From: Campylobacterota bacterium
Lineage (GTDB): Bacteria; Campylobacterota; Campylobacteria; Campylobacterales; Sulfurimonadaceae
Direction of reading: 5' to 3'
DNA length: 64,000 nucleotides
NCBI GenBank assembly: GCA_040752835.1
Contig: JBFMGG010000004.1
Span: 157,032-221,031 of the forward strand
The position numbers and the translations under genes were made by a program. Position 1 is the first letter of the stretch. Each line of letters opens with the position of its first letter. Under the pieces are notes generated by a model that ran no database searches, was not told the origin of the DNA, and saw nothing but the letters and a program-made list of their open reading frames with translations. Shown here piece by piece: positions 38,792 to 46,671 of this stretch.

Positions 38792-39586
38792 ATGATTAAA
38801 TCGAAGTATCTTCTTTATGCGTTTAAAACGACTCATAATGCACCAATCCACTATTGGTATGAAACGGATAAACGATACTTTAGATCAACGAAACCGCCTA
38901 AAAATATTCTCGATAAAACGAATGCGGAATGTGACGGGTTAAGCCCTGAAGAAATCATTCAAAACCCTTGGAATCATTGGGAAAACAACGACATTCAAAA
39001 AATCATGACCTCTAGCGGTGTATGTATCAACTATCTCAAATCCACCGATAGCGATTGGATTCAAAAACATGAGGATTTAAAACTCCTCGAACTTTACAGC
39101 GATTTGGTTGTCAATTTCGATATTTCGAGATCATTCGGTTTTAATACCGTCAAAAAATGGCATACGAGGGCTTTTGAATCAATCTACCCATTTGCTGGCG
39201 AACTGAGAACCGTTGAAATGAGCAAAGGGGATAACCTCGAAGCGTGGACATGGAGGTTGGAATTTTTGCAAGGGATTCCAGCCCTCAATACGTTAATTAA
39301 AGAGGTTTCTAAAAAGCAGTATAAAGATATTGAGTCGATTACGGCGGATTTATCCCGATTGTTGAGCGAATTTTTATTTATTCACCCGTTTAGGGAAGGA
39401 AACGGGCGAATCAGCCGACTTTTAGGCGATATTATTTTGGCAAAAAACGGTTTCCCTATGATCGGACTCAATCTCAAAAGCGGGGATGATTATATTCAAA
39501 AAGTACATGAGGGGTATCACTGCAACTATGAACCGTTGCAGCAATTATTGATCGATAAAATCGAAGAAGAGATTAGGAATGGATAA
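38792..39586 (+). CDS. Fic-family AMP-transferase-like protein
   Basis: A 264-residue Fic protein with the complete active-site motif HPFREGNGR (residues 198-206) and a flap region KWHTRAFESIYPFAGELRTVEMSKGDN. Fic enzymes usually transfer AMP from ATP to a target protein. I find no internal inhibitory (S/T)xxxE(G/N) motif at either end, so it would be class I, needing a separate inhibitor. The convergent 51-residue protein at 39573-39728 carries such a motif. It has no signal or membrane segment. Its base composition marks it as acquired. Confidence 0.88.
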   Translation: MIKSKYLLYAFKTTHNAPIHYWYETDKRYFRSTKPPKNILDKTNAECDGLSPEEIIQNPWNHWENNDIQKIMTSSGVCINYLKSTDSDWIQKHEDLKLLELYSDLVVNFDISRSFGFNTVKKWHTRAFESIYPFAGELRTVEMSKGDNLEAWTWRLEFLQGIPALNTLIKEVSKKQYKDIESITADLSRLLSEFLFIHPFREGNGRISRLLGDIILAKNGFPMIGLNLKSGDDYIQKVHEGYHCNYEPLQQLLIDKIEEEIRNG

Positions 39587-39728
39587 GGCGATAATGTTCT
39601 TTCAACTCTTTTTTGGTGGTTTTAGAACCTTCCGCTTTGGCAGAGGTATAAACCGAATTGACGATCATAGTTTCCCGCTTTTTAGCGGTAGAGAAAAATT
39701 TATTCGTATTTGCGATTGTTTTTTTCAT
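39573..39728 (-). CDS. Candidate Fic inhibitor (antitoxin), 51 residues
   Basis: A small basic protein on the opposite strand, overlapping the 3' end of fic by 14 bases. Residues 29-34 read SAKAEG, a match to the inhibitory helix motif (S/T)xxxE(G/N) of class I Fic antitoxins such as VbhA and YhfG, followed by KTTKKELKEHYRLI, like the helical tail of that family. The ATG at 39728 has AAAGGGA 6-7 bases upstream. Known class I inhibitors usually lie upstream of fic on the same strand, so the tail-to-tail layout is unusual. Function is inferred from the motif and position. Confidence 0.6.
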   Translation of the reverse strand: MKKTIANTNKFFSTAKKRETMIVNSVYTSAKAEGSKTTKKELKEHYRLIHS

Positions 39729-39762
39729 AAAAATCCCTTTTTGCAACCTACAAAATGTGTTT

Positions 39763-39801
39763 TTTCCACTTGTCTGGTTACGTTGGTTCAACAAGTGGAA
39801 A
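39763..39801. repeat. 11-bp inverted repeat upstream of the candidate Fic inhibitor
   Basis: TTTCCACTTGT (39763-39773) and ACAAGTGGAAA (39791-39801) are perfect inverted copies with a 17-base loop, about 35-75 bases upstream of the inhibitor start. It may be an operator or an attenuator hairpin for the inhibitor transcript, or a terminator read from the left. Confidence 0.55.
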
Positions 39802-39861
39802 TAGTACCATGTTTTTGTTATATCGGCGTTAATGAGATCAAATTAATCAAGGCTACTCTAT

Positions 39862-40284
39862 ATGTCGTATAAAAAATGGTTCGACGCCCACGCCCAAAAA
39901 CACAAAGCGATTATGGCGAAATTGACCCGTCTGAGCGACGACGAAGTGATCGAATACTTCCGATTCGATAACATGGTTCAACACGAGCCGGAATTCTGCC
40001 CGCTGTATGCGGAGAACAAAAAGTGCCACGACATGGAAGAGCTTAACTGCTACCTCTGCGCCTGCCCGAATTTCCGCTTTAACGAAGGCGGGTTCGCAAA
40101 AGAAGGGGAACGAACCCTGTTCAGCACTTGTTCCATCGAGAGCCCCGACGGGGATCGGTATGTGAGTGAGACGGCGATCCATCAAAACTGCGCAGGATGC
40201 ATCGTCCCCCACCGCGAAAGCTACATCCGCAAACTCTTCGACCGCGACTGGTTCACCATCATGCGGGAGGTGCCGAGTGAATAA
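39862..40284 (+). CDS. Cysteine-rich small-domain protein (PF04071/COG2158-like)
   Basis: A 140-residue protein with eight cysteines: CPLYAENKKCH (46, 55), LNCYLCACPNF (63, 66, 68), Cys90, and CAGC before PH (110, 113). This CPxY...CH...CxxCxCP...CxxC...H plan matches the cysteine-rich small domain (zinc-finger-like) that I recall as COG2158. It is probably a metal- or cluster-binding cytoplasmic protein. It is coupled to cobS (overlap 8 bases) and has the GC-rich codon style of the cobalamin genes, so it belongs to that cluster and not to the island. Function unknown. Confidence 0.65.
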   Translation: MSYKKWFDAHAQKHKAIMAKLTRLSDDEVIEYFRFDNMVQHEPEFCPLYAENKKCHDMEELNCYLCACPNFRFNEGGFAKEGERTLFSTCSIESPDGDRYVSETAIHQNCAGCIVPHRESYIRKLFDRDWFTIMREVPSE

Positions 40285-41017
40285 TGTCTATCTGGGGATT
40301 AAATTCGCCCTGAGTTATTTCACCCTCCTTCCCGTCCGTTTTCGCCAGAGCGATGACCTCTCCCATCCCGCCGTCCTTCGGACGATGCTCTTGGCCCTCC
40401 CCGCCATCGGGCTGCTCCTCGCGGGGCTTTCCGTCGCCCTTTTCCTTACCCTCGAACCGCTGGGGTGGATCGGAGCGGTGATCGCCGCGGGTGCCTACAT
40501 GATCCTTTATGGATTTCTGCATATCGAGGCGATCATCGACGTCGCCGATGCGATCCACGCCGCCCACAGCGGCAAAGACCCTTACACGGTGATCAAAGAG
40601 CCGACGGTTGGGGCAATGGGGGTTTTGTACGGCGCGATGGCGGTCCTCTTCAAAACCGCGCTGCTCGCCTCGCTGCTGATGCACCAGCAGTTTGCCGCCT
40701 TTGCCGCCGTCGCGGTGATCAGCCGTCTGGGGCTGCTGGGCATTCTGGCACTCTTTGCGTTTCGCTCGACGTTCGTGTCGCAGCTGCGTGCCTCGTTCGG
40801 AAAAACCGCGCTGCTGGGGGCGGTGGCGGTCTATTCGCTGATCGGGTTTTGGCTCCTCTCGTGGCCGTACGCACTCGCTTTGGGATCAGGAATCGCGCTG
40901 GCGCTGCTGATCGCGCTGGCGCTGCGCCGAGCGCTGGGATTTCTCAACGGTGACACGCTGGGGGCGTCGCTGGAGGCGGTTGAAATCCTCCTGATACTCG
41001 GGTTCCTATGGCCCTGA
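40277..41017 (+). CDS. cobS: Adenosylcobinamide-GDP ribazoletransferase
   Basis: A 246-residue integral membrane protein with about six or seven transmembrane segments. CobS features: LGIKFALSYFTLLPVRF near the start and the active-site region GFLHIEAIIDVADAIHAAHSGKD, where usual family members have HLDGLADTxDG, so that motif is diverged; then GAMGVLYGAMAVLFKTALL. It joins GDP-cobinamide to alpha-ribazole (phosphate), completing the nucleotide loop. GTG start with GGGAGG 5-8 bases upstream, overlapping the Cys-rich gene. Confidence 0.85.
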   Translation: MNNVYLGIKFALSYFTLLPVRFRQSDDLSHPAVLRTMLLALPAIGLLLAGLSVALFLTLEPLGWIGAVIAAGAYMILYGFLHIEAIIDVADAIHAAHSGKDPYTVIKEPTVGAMGVLYGAMAVLFKTALLASLLMHQQFAAFAAVAVISRLGLLGILALFAFRSTFVSQLRASFGKTALLGAVAVYSLIGFWLLSWPYALALGSGIALALLIALALRRALGFLNGDTLGASLEAVEILLILGFLWP

Positions 41018-41538
41018 TCCTGCTGCGCCACGCTCCCCCGCCACCGCGCTGGCAAGGGAGCTATCTGGGCCACTCCGACGTCGACATCGACACAAGCCTC
41101 TTCGACGAAACGAAAATCGCGCCGCTGGTGCGCGAACGGTTCGACCGCGTCTACTCCTCCGACCTCATCCGATGCACCCAGACCCTGGACGCGATGGGGC
41201 TGCAAGGCTATCTCACCGATCGGCGGCTGCGCGAAGTGCGGTTCAAACCCTCCTTCGAGGGAAAAACCTTTGCGCAGATCGAGCGGATGGAGGGGTACGA
41301 CCCCGCCGCCCTCGCCTCCGAAGAGGATTGGCACCGCTTCGTCTGCGACGAATCCCCCGAAGCCTTCCGCCGCCGCGTCGGATCGTTTTTGGCAGAGCTT
41401 GACCCGAAACTGAACATTTTGGTCTGCACCCACGCCGGGACGATCAAAACCATCCTCTCCCTGCTCCGTTCGTCGGAGCACGATGGAATTCCGGCCTATC
41501 TGGACTATGTGCGCATCCCCCTTTTTGGGTACAATTAA
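41008..41538 (+). CDS. cobC: Histidine phosphatase, probable alpha-ribazole phosphatase
   Basis: A 176-residue phosphoglycerate-mutase-like phosphatase: ILLRHAPPPPRW (RHG-type motif as RHA) at the start, DRVYSSDLIRCTQTLD, and the second catalytic His in ILVCTHAGTIKTIL. In the cobalamin cluster it should remove the 5'-phosphate of alpha-ribazole phosphate or cobalamin phosphate. It overlaps cobS by 10 bases and is the last gene of the cluster. Confidence 0.83.
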   Translation: MALILLRHAPPPPRWQGSYLGHSDVDIDTSLFDETKIAPLVRERFDRVYSSDLIRCTQTLDAMGLQGYLTDRRLREVRFKPSFEGKTFAQIERMEGYDPAALASEEDWHRFVCDESPEAFRRRVGSFLAELDPKLNILVCTHAGTIKTILSLLRSSEHDGIPAYLDYVRIPLFGYN

Positions 41539-41560
41539 CCCTAAAAAAGGGGGAACTTCC

Positions 41561-43252
41561 GTGCGCATCGTCTGGCTGCTCGCCGCATCGGCACTCCTCC
41601 TTTTTTCGGCCCCCCTGCGGATCGTTTTCAGCGGAAACCATTCGTTCGAAGAATCGCGCCTGTATGAAGTGCTGGGGCTGCGCAAACCCTACGCGGTCGA
41701 AGTCTGGGAGGCTCCCCCCACCCTCGACGAAGTCGCCGTCGCCCAAAGCGTTTCGGCGCTGGGGAGCTTTTACCGGTCCAAAGGGTTCTACCACGCCCGC
41801 GTCACCTCGGAGGTGAAAGAGGGGAGCGTCACCTTCACCATCGCCGAAAACACTCCCGTCATCGTCAAAAGCGTCCAGGTCAACAGCCCCATCGACGTCG
41901 AAACGCTGGTGACGATCCGTCCCGAAGATCGGTTCGATCAGGAAAAATTTTCCGAAACGAAATCGGCGATCAAAAAACGCTACGGAGAGCGGGGATACTG
42001 CAACGCGAGCTTCAATGCCAAAGCGTGGGTCGACATCGAAACCGACGAAGCGCACCTCCTCTTCGAGGCCTTCCCGGGCGAAGCGTGCACCTTCGGCAAA
42101 ATCACCGCCTCGTCCACCCCCAACATCGACGGTAAGCTCACCGCCTCGATGCTCCGGTTCGAAGAGGGAGACCCCTACAGCGTCGAAGCGATCAAAAAAA
42201 GTTACGAGGCCCTCTACGCGCAGGAGGCGATCGCGCGGGTGGTGATCAACGACAACGAGCGCAACGGCAGCGTCGTCCCGATCTCCCTCGCCGTCGAAGA
42301 GGTCGAACGTCCGATCCGCTTCACCGCCGGTCTGGGTTACAGCAGCGACCAGGGACCAAGCGCGCAGATGGGGGTCAAACACCGCAATTTTTTCGGCGAT
42401 CTCAAAACCCTCTCGCTCGACGCCCGCTACACCGACCTGATGCAAGAAGTGGCCGGAACCCTCACCGTCCCGCTCCGCAACCGCGGCGTACTCGGGGCCG
42501 AGGTGGGATATAAAGACGAGACGTTCGACGGGTACAAAACCGAAAGTACCTACGAAAAAGTGACCGCCAAATACCAAGACACCCCGGCCTCGGTCATGGC
42601 GGGGGTCCTGTTTGACCGGGTGCAGACCTACGATTCGACCGACCCCGTCAACTTTCCCGACAGCATCCTCTACATCGCTTCGCCGCTGGGAGAGATCAAT
42701 CTCGATACCCGCGACAACATCCTCGAACCGACCAAAGGGTTCTGGCTGAACGCCAAAGGGATGGGATCGCTGCGTTCTCCCGTCTTTTCGGACGCCACCT
42801 ATTTCAAAAGCCTCCTCTCGGGAGCCTACATCCTCAGCGCCGGGGAGCATGTCGTAGGGGCAAAAGCCAAATGGGGGACGCTGCGCGTTTACGACGGCGA
42901 CGTTCCCGCATCGTATCGCTTCTACGCGGGGGGGATGAACTCCAACCGCGCCTACACCTACCGTGAACTGGGTCCCAAAAACAGTGCCGGTGACCCACTG
43001 GGGTTCCCTTCGCTGCTGGAAGGGAGCCTGGAGTACCGCTTCCCCATCTACGGCGAATTCCGGGGGGTCTTGTTCAGCGATCTCACGTTTATCGGGGACG
43101 ATTATATCCCCGATTACGACGTCGCCTATTGGGGGATAGGATGGGGGCTTCGCTACGTCACCCCCATCGGCCCGATCGCGTTTGACGTCGGATTCGATCC
43201 GGACGATCCGAGCCAGTATGCGATCCATTTCCGGATCGGGGAATTGTTCTAG
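41561..43252 (+). CDS. tamA: TamA/BamA-family outer membrane assembly protein
   Basis: A 563-residue Omp85 protein: signal peptide (about 1-18), roughly three N-terminal POTRA domains (about 20-265, starting PLRIVFSGNHSFEESRLYEVLGL) and a 16-strand barrel with FTAGLGYSSDQGPSAQMGVKHRNFFG and the L6 loop region RFYAGGMNSNRAYTYREL (VRGY/RGF-like). The length fits TamA better than BamA (about 750). A TamB gene lies 5 kb downstream on the same strand. Start is GTG at 41561 with AAGGGGG upstream; TACAAT at 41530-41535 is a possible -10 box. Confidence 0.8.
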   Translation: MRIVWLLAASALLLFSAPLRIVFSGNHSFEESRLYEVLGLRKPYAVEVWEAPPTLDEVAVAQSVSALGSFYRSKGFYHARVTSEVKEGSVTFTIAENTPVIVKSVQVNSPIDVETLVTIRPEDRFDQEKFSETKSAIKKRYGERGYCNASFNAKAWVDIETDEAHLLFEAFPGEACTFGKITASSTPNIDGKLTASMLRFEEGDPYSVEAIKKSYEALYAQEAIARVVINDNERNGSVVPISLAVEEVERPIRFTAGLGYSSDQGPSAQMGVKHRNFFGDLKTLSLDARYTDLMQEVAGTLTVPLRNRGVLGAEVGYKDETFDGYKTESTYEKVTAKYQDTPASVMAGVLFDRVQTYDSTDPVNFPDSILYIASPLGEINLDTRDNILEPTKGFWLNAKGMGSLRSPVFSDATYFKSLLSGAYILSAGEHVVGAKAKWGTLRVYDGDVPASYRFYAGGMNSNRAYTYRELGPKNSAGDPLGFPSLLEGSLEYRFPIYGEFRGVLFSDLTFIGDDYIPDYDVAYWGIGWGLRYVTPIGPIAFDVGFDPDDPSQYAIHFRIGELF

Positions 43253-44439
43253 GCCGCCGAAAAAACGACCCGGTAGCTCGTCTCGTCCTGTTCGTCGCGC
43301 AGCATCCACCCGTAATAATCGCAAAGCGTCCTGGCGATCGAAAGGCCTACGCCGCTTGAGTGGATCAGGGTAGAGGCCTGATCGCACGGAGGATTCGAGA
43401 TTTCGATGATCCCTCCGCGGCAGCGGATAAAAACATCGCTCCCTTCGCAGGCGTGGTTGAGCGCATTTTCGATGAGGATCCGGCACACCCGTTCAAAAGG
43501 GATCCGCGGTAGTTCGGCCACCGCCGCATCGGGAATATCGAGGTTGAAACACAATCCCCGGTGTTCCCACAATCCGCGCAACTCTTCGACCCACTCCCCG
43601 ATCGCTTTTTTGAGCCGGATCTTCTCCGTCTTGCCGACATGCTCGGTCGTATGCAAAATAGTGGTGATCTTCGCGGCGATCGTATCGATCTCTTCGCGCG
43701 CTTCGGCGATCGCGTCGCTTTTCCATTCCCCTTTCTGATCGGCCAGATCGATACGCAGGCGCAGTTGCGCCAACGGCGTTTTCAACTCGTGCGTCAGGGC
43801 CTTCATCGATTCGTGCTGGGCTTTTTGCAGACCGCTGATCCGCTGCTGCAGCGTTGCTATCGCGTCGCGCAGGGCGATGATCTCCCGTCCGCCGCTCACC
43901 TCGTCGGGTTTGCTCTCGGGATCGTCGCAGGTGAGACAGTGGTTGACGAGGGCATTGAACGGAGCGAAAAGATGGCGGATGAGCAGATAGATCACCCCGC
44001 TCGTAAATACAAAACCGAACAGAAAAAAGATCCATCGGCTGCCGATCATCCGAAAAAGCTCGTCGTCAATTTTGGCCGTTGACGAACTGATGACGAAATG
44101 GCGCCCGTCTTTCAGCGTGATCGCATGAAACAGCCTCTCGTCGCTTTTGGACGGGATGCTGGCGACCACCTCGATGCGCATCCGGTCGATGAGCCCCCCC
44201 TTCATCACGCTTCTTAGCTGTTCGTCGTGCCATATCAGCCGGCGCGTCCGCTCGTCCCACCGCGACACGTCATACTCGTGCACGATCATGTTCCCCAGAA
44301 AGGTCAGGCTGCGCGAAAGGCATTTGTGCATGTGCTGATAATAGATGCTGGCCAGACCGTATCCGAAGATCGCTACCGCCAGCACCGTCATCCCCAGCGA
44401 TACCGCCAGGATTCGCCCTTTAAACGTTTTTAAGAGCAT
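43249..44439 (-). CDS. Sensor histidine kinase
   Basis: A 396-residue membrane kinase: TM1 (about 10-32), a periplasmic sensor loop (about 33-134), TM2 (about 135-156), dimerisation domain with phospho-acceptor His217 in ALTHELKTPLAQLRLRID, and an ATPase domain with ILIENALNHA and SSGVGLSIARTLCDYYG. It overlaps the downstream response-regulator gene by 20 bases, so the pair is coupled. Its 3' end overlaps the convergent tamA stop by 4 bases. The signal is unknown; the divergent porin/flavoprotein genes are the likely targets. Confidence 0.92.
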   Translation of the reverse strand: MLLKTFKGRILAVSLGMTVLAVAIFGYGLASIYYQHMHKCLSRSLTFLGNMIVHEYDVSRWDERTRRLIWHDEQLRSVMKGGLIDRMRIEVVASIPSKSDERLFHAITLKDGRHFVISSSTAKIDDELFRMIGSRWIFFLFGFVFTSGVIYLLIRHLFAPFNALVNHCLTCDDPESKPDEVSGGREIIALRDAIATLQQRISGLQKAQHESMKALTHELKTPLAQLRLRIDLADQKGEWKSDAIAEAREEIDTIAAKITTILHTTEHVGKTEKIRLKKAIGEWVEELRGLWEHRGLCFNLDIPDAAVAELPRIPFERVCRILIENALNHACEGSDVFIRCRGGIIEISNPPCDQASTLIHSSGVGLSIARTLCDYYGWMLRDEQDETSYRVVFSAA

Positions 44440-45070
44440 AGCCGCGTCCTTTGACCGTTTCGATCACGTCGACCGGCAGTTTTTTGCGTATGTGGCTGAT
44501 CACCACATCTATGGTGTTGGACGTCATCGACGCGGGATCGGAATAAACGGCGTTGGCGATATCGTCCCGGCTGAAAACCTTGTCGGGCCTTGACGCCAGG
44601 AAGAAAAGGACGTCGTTCTCTTTTTTCGACAGCGTGATCGGTTTCCCATCGGCCGTAATCGTCTGATGGACCAGGTCCAGACAGATCCCGCCCGCCGTGA
44701 TCGTTTCGGGGGCAAACCGCCGGATCAGACCGTCCAGGCGCATCCGCAGTTCCCGGAGATCGTACGGTTTTTCAAGATAATCGTCCGCCCCCGCGCTGAG
44801 TCCGGCGATCCTCTCCTCGACCCCCCCGTAGGCGCTGGCGATCATGACGGCGCAGGAGGGGTGACGCTTCTTGAGTTTGGGGATGATCTCCATCCCGTTG
44901 TCCTCCCCGCACAGGTTACGGTCCAGCAACACCGCGCCGTATGAACAGCTTTCGATCCATTCCAGGGCCTCGTCGATCGTCTGGGCCGTGTCGATACGGT
45001 AAACCGACTCCAGGGCATCTTTGAGCATGCCCCTCATTTTCATATCATCTTCTATTATAAGTACTCGCAT
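44420..45070 (-). CDS. OmpR-family response regulator
   Basis: A 216-residue regulator: receiver domain with acidic pocket EDD (7-9), phosphorylation site Asp50 in VLLDRNLCG and Lys in LEKPYDLREL, then a winged helix DNA-binding domain with LSKKENDVLFFLA and NTIDVVISHIRKKL, ending KGRGYAL. It is transcribed divergently from the porin gene across a 131-base region with a TTTTCAT direct repeat, consistent with control of that promoter. Confidence 0.94.
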   Translation of the reverse strand: MRVLIIEDDMKMRGMLKDALESVYRIDTAQTIDEALEWIESCSYGAVLLDRNLCGEDNGMEIIPKLKKRHPSCAVMIASAYGGVEERIAGLSAGADDYLEKPYDLRELRMRLDGLIRRFAPETITAGGICLDLVHQTITADGKPITLSKKENDVLFFLASRPDKVFSRDDIANAVYSDPASMTSNTIDVVISHIRKKLPVDVIETVKGRGYALKNV

Positions 45071-45129
45071 GGGAAGTATTGTAATTTATTATTCGTCCAT
45101 TTTCGGTAAAACGTCAAAAAAAAATCACA

Positions 45130-45147
45130 TTTTCATGATTTTTTCAT
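45130..45147 (+). promoter_or_regulatory. TTTTCAT direct repeat, possible response-regulator box
   Basis: TTTTCAT occurs at 45130-45136 and 45141-45147, 11 bases apart, in the divergent region between the OmpR-type regulator and the porin. Direct heptamers one helical turn apart are the usual target of OmpR/PhoB regulators. The link to this regulator is inference. Confidence 0.4.
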
Positions 45148-45201
45148 CTGGCACCAGTACGATTGGAGCGTTTAAAACTTATCGAAGGAGTATCACACGA
45201 G

Positions 45202-46662
45202 ATGAAACGAAATGCGATCCTGTCCCTTTCCGCGATCCTCGCCACCCAGCTAATGGGGGCGGAAGATCTCAACGAAATGATGAAAGAGGGGAAATTCGGC
45301 GGTTACGTCCGGATTCACCACATTGAACCCGCTTTTTCCGATACCGTAGCCGCCACCGGCAGCGCCATCGGAGGCAAGCTCAAATACCAGACGGGAGCGC
45401 TGCACGGCCTTCGCTTCGGCGCGGCGATGTACACGACCCACGACACCGGACTGACCAAATGGGACTACAAAACCCGTGACGGCTATAATCAGGTAGCCCA
45501 GGGGCTTTTGGGCGACGCGATGGACAGCTATTCGACGCTCGGCGAAGCCTACGCAAGCTACCGTCTCTCCAACACCGACATCACCTACGGCCGTCAGGAG
45601 TTTAAAACCCCGATGACCGACAACGCCGTCACGATCATCCCTCAACTCTTCGAGGGAACGGTCGCGACGATCAAGGAAATCCCCGATTTCACGGTTACCG
45701 CGGCCCATATCACCAAAATGCAGTTCGGTACGCGTGCCGCCACCGATGCGGGGCTGATCGGCGACGCCGCCTATCAAATCACCTCGGGTGCGGGATACGG
45801 GCTTGTCAGCCCCTCGGTCAACGGTACGACGGGCGTGATTACCCCGGGTTCGGGTAAAGGGTCCTTCCTGGATATGTCGGATGCGACCCTCGGAGCCAAC
45901 AAACTCGATACGTCCGGGGTCACCGCGTTGGGAATCGAGTACGCCAAAGGAGGTCTCAAAGCCCGCGTCTGGGATTACTATGCGCACGAGATGTACAACA
46001 CGATTTACGCCGATGCCGAATACAAAATCAATGCCGGTCCGGCCAAAGTAACCCTCGGGGCCCAAATCCTCAAACAAGACGACGTCGGGAACTTCGCCAC
46101 TTCCGCCGGGGGGAACGAACTCAAAAAACTTCGCAGCGTCAACACGCTGACGGCTTCCTCCATTTACAAAACGAAAATCAGTTCGGACGGTCAGATCGAC
46201 GCCACGTTGTGGGGGGTTCAGGCCAAAGCCGACGTCGGAGACTTCAGTTTCTCCGCCGCCTACAACCGAAACGAGGACGGTCACGTGATGAACGCTTGGC
46301 AGGGCGATCCCGCCTATACCAGCATGATTTTCGCCCGTAACGAATACCGTGCCGACACCGACGCGTACAAACTCGGTGCCGAATACAGCTTTGCGTCCCT
46401 CGGGGTACCGGGGCTCAAATTCATCGTCAACCATGCCCGTTACGACACCGACGTGCAGACATGGACCGGAACCACGGGCAGTACCGCCGGAACCATCAGC
46501 ACCGTCCGGAACGAAACGACCGAAGTACAGGATTATATCCTCCACTACGCCGTCCCTTCGGTCAAAGGGTTGTGGTTCCGTCTGTTCCACGAACAGCGTG
46601 ACAACGGTACCCGCAACTACGAACAGGCGCACACCCGTCTGATCGCCAACCTGAGTTTTTAA
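45202..46662 (+). CDS. Outer membrane porin, OprD-like family
   Basis: A 486-residue beta-barrel protein with a signal peptide (about 1-20, ending LMGA) and a mature part that begins GKFGGYVRIHHIEPAF, alternating barrel strands such as FGAAMYTTHDTGL and YASYRLSNTDITYGRQEFKTPMTDN, and a C-terminal LIANLSF with terminal Phe. This matches OprD-type porins widespread in Campylobacterota. AAGGAG lies 11 bases before the ATG. The flavoprotein gene follows after 9 bases, so the porin may supply its substrate or compensate for periplasmic sulfide chemistry; that is inference. Confidence 0.82.
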   Translation: MKRNAILSLSAILATQLMGAEDLNEMMKEGKFGGYVRIHHIEPAFSDTVAATGSAIGGKLKYQTGALHGLRFGAAMYTTHDTGLTKWDYKTRDGYNQVAQGLLGDAMDSYSTLGEAYASYRLSNTDITYGRQEFKTPMTDNAVTIIPQLFEGTVATIKEIPDFTVTAAHITKMQFGTRAATDAGLIGDAAYQITSGAGYGLVSPSVNGTTGVITPGSGKGSFLDMSDATLGANKLDTSGVTALGIEYAKGGLKARVWDYYAHEMYNTIYADAEYKINAGPAKVTLGAQILKQDDVGNFATSAGGNELKKLRSVNTLTASSIYKTKISSDGQIDATLWGVQAKADVGDFSFSAAYNRNEDGHVMNAWQGDPAYTSMIFARNEYRADTDAYKLGAEYSFASLGVPGLKFIVNHARYDTDVQTWTGTTGSTAGTISTVRNETTEVQDYILHYAVPSVKGLWFRLFHEQRDNGTRNYEQAHTRLIANLSF

Positions 46663-46671
46663 GGAGCGGCC

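Larger units (their letters stand above)
37868..39861. other. AT-rich accessory island inside the cobalamin cluster
   Basis: Base composition and codon use change sharply at the cobQ stop (many A/T-ending codons, AAA and ATT tracts) and return to the GC-richer style at the Cys-rich gene. It holds an unknown membrane-anchored protein, a Fic protein and its candidate inhibitor. No tRNA, integrase or flanking repeat was seen at the borders, so the mechanism of entry is unknown. Confidence 0.7.

Noticed and set aside
41444-43486. Very long open frames antisense to tamA, the porin/flavoprotein genes, thrS, typA and the hook genes
   Set aside because: They mirror GC-rich codon patterns of the real genes, have Arg/Asp/Phe/Val-rich nonsense composition, no family motifs, and no sensible start context.
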